Assembly (NCBI RefSeq): GCF_001279725.1 | Contig: NZ_LGDE01000371.1 | Location: 31,755 to 95,754, forward strand | Length of the DNA stretch: 64,000 nt | Source of the DNA: Streptomyces sp. WM4235 | GTDB taxonomy: Bacteria > Actinomycetota > Actinomycetes > Streptomycetales > Streptomycetaceae | Direction of reading: 5' to 3' | Part shown: positions 56,093 to 64,000 of the stretch, one piece after another | How positions within the stretch are numbered: position 1 is the first letter of the stretch | How the letters are laid out: each line of letters starts with the position of its first letter | The notes under the pieces: model-generated | Seen by the model: the letters and a program-made list of their open reading frames with translations, nothing else | The model's database searches: none | What the model was told of the DNA's origin: nothing | Made by a program: the position numbers and the translations under genes

Positions 56093-57073
56093 ATGACTGC
56101 TACGCGTACCTCCGGCGCCGTCGCCGCCGGCCTTGCCACCCTCACCGCCGACGGCACCGTCCTCGACACCTGGTTCCCCGCCCCCCGCCTCGTCGCCGAG
56201 CCCGGCCCGGCCGGCACCGAGCGCCTCACCGCCGAACAGGCCGTGGAACTCCTCGGGGCCACCGCGCCGAAGGCGATCCGCCGGGACGCGGTCCGCGGGG
56301 TCGAGGTCGTAGCCGTCCGCACGGTCATCTCCTCGCTCGACGACAAGCCGCTGGACGCCCACGACGCGTACCTGCGCCTCCACCTGCTCAGCCACCGCCT
56401 GGTCAAGCCGCACGGCCAGAACCTCGACGGCCTCTTCGGCCTGCTGACCAACGTCGCCTGGACCTCGCTGGGCCCCGTCCCGGTCGACGAGATCGAGACG
56501 GTCCGCCTGAACGCCCGCGCCGAGGGCCTGCACCTCCAGGTCACCTCGATCGACAAGTTCCCGCGCATGACCGACTACGTCGCCCCCAAGGGCGTCCGCA
56601 TCGCCGACGCCGACCGCGTCCGCCTCGGCGCGCACCTCGCCGAGGGCACCACCGTCATGCACGAGGGCTTCGTCAACTTCAACGCCGGCACCCTCGGCAC
56701 CTCCATGGTCGAGGGCCGCATCTCGGCCGGCGTCGTGGTCGGCGACGGATCCGACATCGGCGGCGGCGCGTCCACCATGGGCACCCTGTCGGGCGGCGGC
56801 AAGCAGATCATCTCGATCGGCGAGCGCACCCTGGTCGGCGCCGAGGCGGGCGTCGGCATCGCCCTCGGCGACGAGTGCATCGTCGAGGCCGGCCTGTACG
56901 TCACCGCGGGCACCCGCGTCACCCTCCCGGACGGCCAGATCGTCAAGGCCCTGGAACTCTCCGGCGCCGACAACATCCTCTTCCGCCGCAACTCGGTCAC
57001 CGGCGCCGTCGAGGCCCGCCCGAACAACGCGGTCTGGGGCGGCCTGAACGAGATCCTGCACAGCCACAACTGA
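56093..57073 (+). CDS. dapD: 2,3,4,5-Tetrahydropyridine-2,6-dicarboxylate N-succinyltransferase (DapD)
   Basis: The protein has 326 residues. The hexapeptide-repeat (left-handed beta-helix) core is clear: [60 protein letters not shown]. The N-terminal domain ([26 protein letters not shown]) is the longer actinobacterial type. It catalyses the succinylation step of diaminopimelate and lysine synthesis. ATG 56093 is followed by a clean start; the gene is monocistronic before a strong terminator. Confidence 0.93.
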   Translation: MTATRTSGAVAAGLATLTADGTVLDTWFPAPRLVAEPGPAGTERLTAEQAVELLGATAPKAIRRDAVRGVEVVAVRTVISSLDDKPLDAHDAYLRLHLLSHRLVKPHGQNLDGLFGLLTNVAWTSLGPVPVDEIETVRLNARAEGLHLQVTSIDKFPRMTDYVAPKGVRIADADRVRLGAHLAEGTTVMHEGFVNFNAGTLGTSMVEGRISAGVVVGDGSDIGGGASTMGTLSGGGKQIISIGERTLVGAEAGVGIALGDECIVEAGLYVTAGTRVTLPDGQIVKALELSGADNILFRRNSVTGAVEARPNNAVWGGLNEILHSHN

Positions 57074-57110
57074 CCCCCGAACGGGGCCGGATCGCCCGCG
57101 CCGGACGTCA

Positions 57111-57147
57111 CGACGCCCTCCCACCCCGAACGGGTGGGAGGGCGTCG
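57111..57147 (+). terminator. Rho-independent terminator of dapD
   Basis: CGACGCCCTCCCACCC (57111-57126) pairs perfectly with GGGTGGGAGGGCGTCG (57132-57147) over a CGAAC loop, 38 nt after the stop. Confidence 0.88.
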
Positions 57148-57224
57148 CGCGTCCCCGAGTGGACGCCGGCCGCGGGCGGCCCTCCCGCCCCGAGCGGGGG
57201 AGGGTGTCCGACGGGCCGAACCGG

Positions 57225-57479
57225 TCAGTGCAGGGGGATCGTGCGGACCAGGCCGGCGAAGGCCTGTTCCTCTTCCTCCGTCAGTTCCACCGACTCCATG
57301 GGGTGCCCGGCCGGACCGCGCTGGGTCGGGATCGTCGACAGGCCCTCGAAGGCGTCCTGCCCGGAGTGGTGGAAGCGGCCGTCCCAGAGGACGTGGCCGA
57401 GGCCGATCACCCAGACGAGGGCGGCCACGAGCAGGACGGCTATGCCGATTTCCTGGACGAGGGTGATGGAGGGGAACAC
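57225..57479 (-). CDS. Small single-helix membrane protein, hypothetical
   Basis: The protein has 84 residues with one N-terminal membrane segment (VQEIGIAVLLVAALVWVIGLGHVLW), then a charged region with HHSGQDAFEGLSTIPTQRGPAGHPMESVELTEEEEQAFAGL. GTG 57479 has GGAGG 6 nt upstream. No family was recognised. It faces dapD from the other side of the terminator. A short hydrophilic tail rich in Glu suggests a small accessory or signalling protein, but nothing links it to a pathway. Confidence 0.65.
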   Translation of the reverse strand: MFPSITLVQEIGIAVLLVAALVWVIGLGHVLWDGRFHHSGQDAFEGLSTIPTQRGPAGHPMESVELTEEEEQAFAGLVRTIPLH

Positions 57480-57701
57480 ACGGTCCTCCGGGGGTGCGGG
57501 ATCGAGCGTGCAAGATCGGGCGTGCAGACACTCAACACCAGAACGGTCGAATTGGACAGGGGTGTGTCGAGTGTCACGCCAGGGCCGAAAGTCCCCACCT
57601 TGTCCGGAAAGGCCCCCTCGACGGGTGGCGGAAGGTCCCCTCGACGGGTGGCGGGGGTCCGGGCGGGACGGCGCCCGGAACCCCCGCCGATCCGCCCGTG
57701 A
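57480..57701. other. Intergenic region with a 23-bp direct repeat
   Basis: CCCCTCGACGGGTGGCGG occurs at 57614-57631 and again at 57637-57654, 23 bp apart, just past the stop of the nuclease gene. No promoter or gene was recognised in the rest of the 222-bp gap. Confidence 0.45.
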
Positions 57702-59543
57702 CTACGGGCGGAAGCGCAGCACCTGCGGGTCGTGGTCGCTGTTCTGGTTGGCGAACTCCGCGTTGATGTGCACGCTGTCGTACGTGAAGGTCTTGATCGC
57801 CGGGCTGGTCAGGATCTGGTCCAGCACCTGGGCGTTGCCCTGGTACACGTACGAGTAGCGCTCCGCCTTCGGCAGCGACTTGATCGCCGGGTACAGCGCC
57901 CCGCCGTCCGCCAGGGCGTCGGCGGTGGCCGAGAACTCGAAGTCGTTGATGTCGCCGAGGGCGATGACGTTCGCCTTCTTGTCGGCCGCCAGGATCTCCT
58001 TGACGAAGCCGTTCACGGCCTGCGCCTGGAGCAGCCGCTTGGCCTCCGAGGAGCGCACCGGCGGCTGGTGGTGCGAGGTGAGACCCTCGTCGCCGCCCTT
58101 GGAACCGAAGTGGTTGGCGATGACGAAGACCGTCTTGCCGCGGAAGACGAACTCGCCGGCCAGCGGCTTGCGGCTGTCGGCCCACGCCGCGTTCGCCGGG
58201 TCGATCCGACCGGGGGAGTGGGTCAGGGCGGCCTTGCCGTCGACCGTGGTGACACCGGTGGCCGTCACCGCGTCGCCCGCGGCACGCTCGGTGAAGGAGA
58301 CCCGCGCGGGGTTGTAGAGGAACACCTGACGGATGTTGCCGCCGGGCTCGCCGCCGTCCTTGTTGTTCTCGGGGTTGACGGTCCGCCACTGGTACGCGGG
58401 ACCGCCGGCCGCCGTGATCGCCGCGGTGAACTTCGTCAGCGTCTGCTCGGCCGCGACGGTGCCGTCGTTCTTCGCGCCGTTGTCGTCCTGGATCTCCTCC
58501 AGGGCCACGACGTCGGGGGAGGCGAGGTTCTCGACGACGGCCTTGGCCAGCGCGTCGAACTTCTCCTGCGGGTCGCTCGGGTCGAGGTTCTCGACGTTGT
58601 ACGTGGCCACCGCGAGCTCGTTGGCCGCCTGCGCCTTGGTCTTCTCGGGGGCGAGGATGCCCGCCTTGACCGTGCCGAGGGTGCGGGCCACCAGGGTGTA
58701 GCCGCCGAACTGGTTGAAGTCCAGCGGACCCTCGGTGGTGCCGGTCAGCTTGTCGCCGACGTTGGCCACGGGGAAGGGCTGCTGCGCGACGGGCGCGAGC
58801 TGCTGGATCTGGAGCCGGCCGGTGTTCTGGGACTCGTACGAGCCGTAGATCGTGCCGCCGCGCTTGGCGGTGTTCTCCCAGCCCTTGACCGTGACCCACA
58901 GCTCCGAGTACGGGTCGGTGGCGCCGACCACGCGCGAGTTGCCGATCTTGACGTTCATGCCCTCGACGGACTCGTAGAAGTCCAGGGCGAAGCGCGAGGG
59001 CTCCAGGGTCAGGCCGTTGACGCTGCCGGCGGCGGCCGGGTCGCCGGCCGGGGCGTACGCGGCGGGCACCGTGTACTCGTTGATCGCGGTCGCGGCCGGC
59101 AGCGCGTTGCCGGAGGAGACCACGGTCACGACCGGCTTGGCGATCTGGGTGACGGACTGGTTGCCGGAGGAGACGCCACCCGGGACGTACTCGCCGACCG
59201 TGCCGGTCACCTTGACGGCGTCGCCGACGGCGACGGTCGGTACCGAGCTGGTGAAGACGAACACGCCCTCGCTGGTGGCGTCGTTGTCGTCGGTGTCGGG
59301 GTCCTGGATCCAGAAGCCGCGCGAGCCGTACGTCCGCACGCCGGTGACGATGCCCTCGACGTCGGCGACCTGCTTGCCGTTGAGCGGGGATATGCGGGTG
59401 GTGCCCTGGATGTCGTGGATGCGTATCGGATCGGCGGACACGGCGCCTTCGGCCGCGTCGGCGGAGCCCGCGAGCAGGCCGGTGGCCAGGGCGGTGGCGA
59501 CGAGGGCCGCGACGGCGGCGGAACGGGGATGCGAGGAGCGCAT
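57702..59543 (-). CDS. Secreted nuclease, ExeM/NucH-like endonuclease/exonuclease/phosphatase family
   Basis: The protein has 613 residues with a Sec signal peptide (AAVAALVATALATGLLAGSADA). Residues about 35-170 form an OB-fold-like module (PIRIHDIQGTTRISPLNGKQ, VTGVRTYGSRGFWIQDPDTD, AVGDAVKVTGTVGEYVPGG), as in extracellular ExeM/NucH nucleases. The catalytic EEP domain follows with VATYNVENLDPSD, EEIQDDN, ANHFGSKGGDEG and DHDPQVLRF near the end. It probably digests extracellular DNA or RNA, perhaps for phosphate. ATG 59543 has GGAG about 10 nt upstream; the frame is open further upstream without coding character. Confidence 0.87.
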   Translation of the reverse strand: MRSSHPRSAAVAALVATALATGLLAGSADAAEGAVSADPIRIHDIQGTTRISPLNGKQVADVEGIVTGVRTYGSRGFWIQDPDTDDNDATSEGVFVFTSSVPTVAVGDAVKVTGTVGEYVPGGVSSGNQSVTQIAKPVVTVVSSGNALPAATAINEYTVPAAYAPAGDPAAAGSVNGLTLEPSRFALDFYESVEGMNVKIGNSRVVGATDPYSELWVTVKGWENTAKRGGTIYGSYESQNTGRLQIQQLAPVAQQPFPVANVGDKLTGTTEGPLDFNQFGGYTLVARTLGTVKAGILAPEKTKAQAANELAVATYNVENLDPSDPQEKFDALAKAVVENLASPDVVALEEIQDDNGAKNDGTVAAEQTLTKFTAAITAAGGPAYQWRTVNPENNKDGGEPGGNIRQVFLYNPARVSFTERAAGDAVTATGVTTVDGKAALTHSPGRIDPANAAWADSRKPLAGEFVFRGKTVFVIANHFGSKGGDEGLTSHHQPPVRSSEAKRLLQAQAVNGFVKEILAADKKANVIALGDINDFEFSATADALADGGALYPAIKSLPKAERYSYVYQGNAQVLDQILTSPAIKTFTYDSVHINAEFANQNSDHDPQVLRFRP

Positions 59544-59597
59544 GGGCGGGAACTCCGGTGTGAGGGTGGGGGGGAACGCCGGGAAGTCCGGGGCTCC

Positions 59598-59613
59598 TGT
59601 ACTGCTCAGTACA
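59598..59613 (-). promoter_or_regulatory. Inverted repeat in the nuclease gene leader
   Basis: TGTACTGC/TCAGTACA (59598-59613) is a near-perfect 16-bp inverted repeat 55 nt upstream of the nuclease ATG. A TTGACA at 59655-59650 (minus strand) could be the -35 of this gene, which would put the repeat just downstream of the start point. The binding factor is unknown. Confidence 0.4.
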
Positions 59614-59792
59614 TCTACGCGCGTCAATTTCCTGTGTGGACCGGGAAGTTGTCAAGGTCTCCGAGGAAGACGGCAGCTGACTGTGGGATGAACCAAGGAC
59701 GATGGCCCCTCGGGCATGCCCGAATTGCGTCTACGCTGGGTCGTCGCCGTACGACCCAACGGCCCCACCGCGACCGCGAGGAGAACCGCCCC

Positions 59793-61304
59793 ATGTCCGC
59801 AGAGCCGCACCCCACACTGCCGCCGGTACGGCTGCACTCCGATGCGGAACTGGCCCGCGACGCCCTGGTCACACCGCTGTTCGCGCACGCCGTGCGCCTC
59901 GCCCGCTGGGCCGGCCCCCACACCCGCGTGGAGGTCGGCGGCGAACTCACCACCGAACAGCTCGCCGAGGCGGCGGCCGTACTGGGGCTCGACCCCGAGG
60001 GCGAGGAGGGCCCGGTGCTCGCGAGCCAGGCCTGGCGGGTGGCCGTGGACACCGGACTGGTCGACGTGACCGAGCCGGACGAGGACGCGGGCGCGGCGGA
60101 CGGTGAGGCGGGCGAGGGCGACGCGGCCGGCGCGGAGCCGCGGTACGGGACCGCCGCCCCCGGCGAGGACCTGGCACTGATCGCGGGCGGCGCGCCCGGC
60201 GACGTGCTCGACCTGTGGCTGGCGGCCCTGGACGCCGTCCTCGCGGACGCGGCCGTGCCCGACCTCGACGACCTCGTCGACGCGTTGGACGCGGGCGGCG
60301 AGATCGACTTCGACCAGCTCGACTGGAACCCGCAGCGCGAGGCGGACTTCCTCGACGGGGTGCTCGCCAACCTCTACCTGCTCACCATCGCCGAAGGAGG
60401 CTCCGGCGACAGCCCGGTGCCGCTTCCGGTGCTCGCCGCCTCGATGGTCGTCCCCGACGACATGGGCGATCCCACCGACGCCGTGCTGGAACAGGTCTCG
60501 GACGCGATGATGCGCCTCGACGACCAGTTCCGGCAGCTGGAGCCGATCGGGCTGGTCGAGTTCCGCCCGGTGGACGAGGCGCTCATGGCGGAGGCCGACG
60601 ACGAGGAACTCCTCGCCGGGCAGGGCGACGGCACCGAGGAGGACGTGGCGCGGTACGGAATGGTCCGGCTGACGGCCCTCGGCCTGTACGGCATCCGGGC
60701 CCGGATGCTGGAGGCCGGGGTCGACGCCCCGGCCATCGGGGAACTCGCCGACAAGGGCGCCGACGCGCTGCTCGACGCGGTCTCCTTCTACCCGGAGGAC
60801 GCGGCGCAGGCCGAGATCGAGTTGTGGCTGACCGGACGGGACCTGCCGACCGCGGTGGCCGAACTGCTGGCCGCGGCCCGCGGTGACGACGAGGGCGCCC
60901 CGCTGCGCCGGCTGCGCTGCCAGCAGGCCCTCGCCCCGGCCGGCCCCACCGCCGAACCGGCGGTCCGGGCGGTACTGGACGACCCGGAACTCGGCGGGCT
61001 CGCCCGGGTCTGGCTGGCCGAGCGAGGGGCGACGGACGTACCGGCGCCGGACGGGGCGATGGTGTTCTGGCTGACGGTCGACACGATCGCCGCGCAGCTC
61101 GCGGCCGACGGCGAGACGGACGAACTCCCCCTGCTCATGCGAACCCTGACCGAACACCACGCCGGATTCTTCGAGCAGGCGTGGCGGGTGGAACACCCCG
61201 CCACGGCCTACGTGCTGGAGGCGATGGGGCGGTTGCACCCGGACAAGAAGGCGGCGAAGGAAGCCCGCAAGGCCGCCTTCAAGGCCCGCTCCCGACAGCC
61301 CTGA
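59793..61304 (+). CDS. Conserved hypothetical protein
   Basis: This 503-residue soluble protein is very rich in Ala, Leu, Asp and Glu, with a negatively charged middle (DEDAGAADGEAGEGDAAGAE). Helical repeats are likely, for example RVEVGGELTTEQLAEAAAVLG and LLDAVSFYPEDAAQAEIELWLTGRD. No catalytic motif was recognised. ATG 59793 follows GAGGAGA with good spacing. The gene is divergent from the nuclease gene and followed by a low-complexity GC stretch before the PHO-box region. Confidence 0.6.
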   Translation: MSAEPHPTLPPVRLHSDAELARDALVTPLFAHAVRLARWAGPHTRVEVGGELTTEQLAEAAAVLGLDPEGEEGPVLASQAWRVAVDTGLVDVTEPDEDAGAADGEAGEGDAAGAEPRYGTAAPGEDLALIAGGAPGDVLDLWLAALDAVLADAAVPDLDDLVDALDAGGEIDFDQLDWNPQREADFLDGVLANLYLLTIAEGGSGDSPVPLPVLAASMVVPDDMGDPTDAVLEQVSDAMMRLDDQFRQLEPIGLVEFRPVDEALMAEADDEELLAGQGDGTEEDVARYGMVRLTALGLYGIRARMLEAGVDAPAIGELADKGADALLDAVSFYPEDAAQAEIELWLTGRDLPTAVAELLAAARGDDEGAPLRRLRCQQALAPAGPTAEPAVRAVLDDPELGGLARVWLAERGATDVPAPDGAMVFWLTVDTIAAQLAADGETDELPLLMRTLTEHHAGFFEQAWRVEHPATAYVLEAMGRLHPDKKAAKEARKAAFKARSRQP

Positions 61305-61516
61305 GGGGCGGCGGCCGGGCGGTCCGGCGGCTTGACGGGCAGGCGGGCAGGCAGGCGGGACGGGCTGACGGCGGGCGGGGTTCGGGGCCCGGGCGCACGG
61401 CGATCGTGCGCCTGGGGGCCCGTCCGGCGGCTCGTCCGGGGTGCACAACGCGCCGATCATGGGCCGGAGTTCGCCATTCCGGCCGGCTGTGAGGGGACGG
61501 TTCGCGTTCGGGGGTA

Positions 61517-61538
61517 GTTCAGCCGCCGTTCACGTGCG
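61517..61538 (+). promoter_or_regulatory. PHO-box-like direct repeat upstream of the PhoX-like phosphatase gene
   Basis: GTTCAGCCGCC (61517-61527) is followed directly by GTTCACGTGCG (61528-61538): two 11-bp units with a GTTCA core, the spacing and motif of Streptomyces PhoP binding repeats. A further GTTCG pair lies just upstream (61500-61510). Expected effect: induction when phosphate is low. Confidence 0.6.
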
Positions 61539-61602
61539 GGCGGGAGCGTGTGCGCCGACGACCGCACGACAGGCGCCCCACCTCCCCACCCCAGGAGATC
61601 CG

Positions 61603-63042
61603 ATGCCGCTCACCCGTAGAGACTTCACCGCCCGCACCGTGATCGCCGGTGCCGGAGTCGCCCTCACCGGAACCGTCGGCGCCCTCGCCACCGCTCCCGG
61701 AGCGCTCGCGGCCGACGACGGCACGCGGCACGACGAGCAGGGTCGCCCCCACGGCCCCGGATACGGCCCGCTCGTGCCCGACCCGGCCGGAATCCTGGCC
61801 CTCCCCGCCGGATTCAGGTACCGCGTGATCACCCACAGCGGTGTCACCACGCTCGACTCGGGCGAGACCACCCCGTCCAACCACGACGGTACGGCCGCGT
61901 TCGAGGGACACCGGGGAGTCACCCTCCTCGTCAACAACCACGAGCTGAAGGGCCCGCGCACGGGCTGGGAGCGGCCCGTCCCGCTCGCGGAAGGCCTCGT
62001 CTACGACCCGGCCGCCGCCGGCGGCTGCACGGTCGTCGAGGTCCGGCGCGGCGGAGAGGTCGCCGAGTGGGTGGGCATCGCCGGTACCTCGACCAACTGC
62101 GCGGGCGGAGCCACCCCGTGGGACACCTGGCTGACCTGCGAGGAGAACTCGGACCTCGCCGGCAAGAACGGCATGACCAAGGACCACGGCTACGTCTTCG
62201 AGGTGGACCCGCACGACCGGCGCGCCAACCGCGACCCCAGGCCCGTCAAGGCCTTCGGGCGCTTTGACCACGAGGCCGTGGTCATCGACCCGCGCCAGGG
62301 CCACGCGTACCTGACGGAGGACGCCTCCGGCCCCAACGGGCTGCTCTACCGCTGGACCCCGCCGCACGGCTTCCGGCACGGGCGGGGCAGGCTCCGTACC
62401 CTCGCGCCGGACGCGGGCGTGCTCGCCGCCGCCAAGTGCTTCGACCGCAACGGCCGGTTCGTCGACGACCTCTCGCGCGCCACCGCGATCGGCACCGTGT
62501 ACGGGGTGGACTGGGTGGAGGTGCCCGACCGCGACGCGCGGACGACGCCGGTACGCAAGCAGTTCGCGGACACCGCGGTGACCCGGGGGCGCAAGCTGGA
62601 GGGCATGTGGTGGGCCGACGGGGGCGCGTACTTCGTCTCCTCGTTCGCCCGCGCGGAGAGCCCGGGCGCCCCGCACGACGGCCAGGTGTGGTTCTACGAC
62701 CCCAAGCGGCGCACGATCAGGCTCACCGTGCTGCTCGGTGTGAACGCCGACCCGGCGAAGGACGGCGCCTACGACGGCCCCGACAACATCACCGTGTCCC
62801 CGTACGGAGGCCTGGTCATCGCGGAGGACGGAACAGGGCTCCAGCACCTGTTCGGCGCGACGGAATCGGGGCGCACCTACCCACTGGCCCGCAACGAGCT
62901 CAACATCGGGACGGACGAGTCGCCCGAGTACTCGGAGTTCACCGGCGTCTGCTTCTCACCCGACGGGCGCACCCTCTACGCGAACATCCAGGACCCGGGC
63001 ATCATGCTGGCCGTCACCGGACCGTGGCGGCGCGCCCGCTAG
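61603..63042 (+). CDS. phoX: PhoX-like (DUF839) secreted phosphatase
   Basis: The protein has 479 residues. The N terminus has a twin-arginine signal (TRRDFTARTVIAGAGVALTG), as in PhoX, which folds with Ca2+/Fe before export. The body shows DUF839 features such as VTLLVNNHELKGPRTGWERPV, TPWDTWLTCEENSDL and FDHEAVVIDPRQGHAYLTED, with EFTGVCFSPDGRTLYANIQD near the end. PhoX releases phosphate from organic esters outside the cell. ATG 61603 has AGGAGA 5-10 nt upstream. A PHO-box-like repeat 65 nt upstream fits phosphate-starvation control. Confidence 0.82.
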   Translation: MPLTRRDFTARTVIAGAGVALTGTVGALATAPGALAADDGTRHDEQGRPHGPGYGPLVPDPAGILALPAGFRYRVITHSGVTTLDSGETTPSNHDGTAAFEGHRGVTLLVNNHELKGPRTGWERPVPLAEGLVYDPAAAGGCTVVEVRRGGEVAEWVGIAGTSTNCAGGATPWDTWLTCEENSDLAGKNGMTKDHGYVFEVDPHDRRANRDPRPVKAFGRFDHEAVVIDPRQGHAYLTEDASGPNGLLYRWTPPHGFRHGRGRLRTLAPDAGVLAAAKCFDRNGRFVDDLSRATAIGTVYGVDWVEVPDRDARTTPVRKQFADTAVTRGRKLEGMWWADGGAYFVSSFARAESPGAPHDGQVWFYDPKRRTIRLTVLLGVNADPAKDGAYDGPDNITVSPYGGLVIAEDGTGLQHLFGATESGRTYPLARNELNIGTDESPEYSEFTGVCFSPDGRTLYANIQDPGIMLAVTGPWRRAR

Positions 63043-63070
63043 GCGGGGCGCGGCCACGGCCGACGGGGCG

Positions 63071-63247
63071 CTACTGGGTCGCCGCGGTCTCCGAGCGGGA
63101 GGCGGCGGCCCATTCCTCCAGGAGGAATTCGTACGCGTCGGAGGGCCACTCACCGCCGACCCCGGTCTCGACGAGGTGCCGGATCGCCTCGTTCGCCTCT
63201 GCGGCGGACGGGCGGGCCGGACCCGCGGGCTGGAGTGTCTTGTGCAT
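63071..63247 (-). CDS. Small 58-residue protein, hypothetical
   Basis: This 58-residue frame starts at ATG 63247 (MHKTLQPAGPARPSAAEANE) and ends in RSETAATQ. Codon use follows the strong GC3 pattern of the neighbours on the minus strand. The mid-region GEWPSDAYEFLLEEWAAASR predicts amphipathic helices. It converges on the phosphatase gene and lies upstream of terD on the same strand. No family was recognised. Confidence 0.55.
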   Translation of the reverse strand: MHKTLQPAGPARPSAAEANEAIRHLVETGVGGEWPSDAYEFLLEEWAAASRSETAATQ

Positions 63248-63348
63248 GGCTCAAGGCTACGGGCGGGCACTGACGGGCACCGCCGATTCGGAGGTGGAAT
63301 CGCTCACCCGAATCGGCCTTTGGTAGCGCCATGTGCCCGCCCACCTGC

Positions 63349-64000
63349 TCAGAGTGCCTGCGAGGCGGGTTTGACCATGCCGCGCACTGTGCGGGACTTC
63401 ACAAAGTCCCCGATGGCCGTCATCTCCCACTCACCGCTGAACTGCTTGATCAACTTGGCCATCATCACGCCGGTTTGGGGTTCGGCGCCCGTGAGGTCGA
63501 AGCGCACGAGCTCCTCCCCGCTCGCGGCGTCGATCAGACGGCAATAGGCCTTCGCGACCTCGCTGAACTTCTGGCCGGAGAAGGAGTTGACCGTGAAGAC
63601 CAGCCCCGTCGCCTCGGCGGGCAGCCGGCCGAGGTCCACGACGATCACCTCGTCGTCCCCGGCTCCCTCGCCGGTGAGGTTGTCGCCGGAGTGCTTGACG
63701 GCGCCGTTCAGGATGGACAGCTTGCCGAAGTAGCAGCTGTCGATGTGGTTGCGCTGGGGGCCGTACGCGATGACCGAGGCGTCGAGGTCGATGTCGCGGC
63801 CGCGGAACGCGGGCTCCCAGCCGAGGCCCATCTTGACCTGCGAGAGCAGCGGGCGACCGCCCTTGACGAGGGAGACGGTCTGGTTCTTCTGGAGGGTGAC
63901 CCGCCCCTTGTCGAGGTTGATCTTCCCGGCGCCGGGGGCGGCCGCGGGGGCGGCGGGCGGGGCGGCGGGGGCAGGCGTGGGCGTCGGGGCGCCCCAGGCC
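63349..64000 (-). CDS. TerD-domain protein (5' end outside window)
   Basis: The coding sequence continues beyond base 64000, so only the C-terminal 216 residues are visible. The TerD domain is clear: VSLVKGGRPLLSQVKMGLGW, FRGRDIDLDASVIAYGPQ, GDDEVIVVDLGRLPAEATGLVFTVNSFSG, ending VRGMVKPASQAL. The acidic GDDE/DLD residues suit Ca2+ binding. A Pro/Ala-rich linker precedes the domain, so another domain probably lies upstream. TerD proteins are tied to tellurite resistance and stress signalling. Confidence 0.85.
   Translation of the reverse strand, partial: AWGAPTPTPAPAAPPAAPAAAPGAGKINLDKGRVTLQKNQTVSLVKGGRPLLSQVKMGLGWEPAFRGRDIDLDASVIAYGPQRNHIDSCYFGKLSILNGAVKHSGDNLTGEGAGDDEVIVVDLGRLPAEATGLVFTVNSFSGQKFSEVAKAYCRLIDAASGEELVRFDLTGAEPQTGVMMAKLIKQFSGEWEMTAIGDFVKSRTVRGMVKPASQAL

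Noticed and set aside
59544..59792. PHO box for the extracellular nuclease
   Set aside because: No pair of 11-bp GTTCA-type units was found; only an inverted repeat.

Overview
The window is high-GC actinobacterial DNA, and gene content and order point to a Streptomyces chromosome core region. Markers are uvrC-rapZ-yvcK-whiA, the actinobacterial zwf-opcA pair, tkt-tal-zwf-opcA-pgl facing gap-pgk-tpiA-secG-pgi, ctaB/ctaA, and a sufR-led SUF operon. No rRNA, tRNA, CRISPR array, insertion sequence or prophage was seen.

Layout: (1) 1-5.4 kb: the end of a large protein with a degenerate FtsK-like domain, a manganese-type (yybP-ykoY) riboswitch in front of terC, an MFS symporter, an MBL-fold hydrolase and a maleylpyruvate isomerase-like protein. 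(2) 5.6-8.6 kb: uvrA, broken by a frameshift near 6930. (3) 8.7-14.3 kb: accessory genes: an SDR/TetR divergon, a PfkB kinase, a Tat-dependent Rieske lipoprotein, an XRE regulator divergent from a secreted papain-like protease, and a secreted membrane-anchored protein with a second frameshift. (4) 14.5-19.5 kb: overlapping uvrC-rapZ-yvcK-whiA, closed by a strong terminator. (5) 19.6-22.6 kb: a large secreted M14 carboxypeptidase. (6) 22.8-35.5 kb: lower glycolysis, secG, an RbpA paralogue and pgi on the plus strand, meeting the pentose-phosphate operon tkt-tal-zwf-opcA-pgl on the minus strand at one bidirectional terminator. (7) 35.8-42.3 kb: haem O/A synthesis (ctaB, ctaA), a FluG-like amidohydrolase and an ABC-2 exporter. 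(8) 42.7-49.3 kb: sufR-sufB-sufD-Rieske-sufC-sufS-sufU-sufT, nearly all with overlapping stop and start codons. (9) 49.6-56 kb: accessory genes: duplicated secreted proteins joined by a tandem repeat, an SMR/TetR pair with two near-identical operators, and an HxlR-peroxiredoxin fusion divergent from an MFS exporter across a 23-bp perfect palindrome. (10) 56-64 kb: dapD, a small membrane protein, an extracellular nuclease, a conserved hypothetical, a PhoX-like phosphatase behind a PHO-box-like repeat, a 58-residue protein, and a 5'-truncated terD gene.

The most interesting items are the redox-regulator/peroxiredoxin fusion with its operator over a promoter, the riboswitch whose P1 strand can alternatively mask the terC ribosome-binding site, the duplicated genes separated by six copies of an SD-plus-ATG repeat, and the two-site SMR/TetR operator. 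Family assignments come from motif recognition without database searches. The two frameshifts may be sequencing errors.
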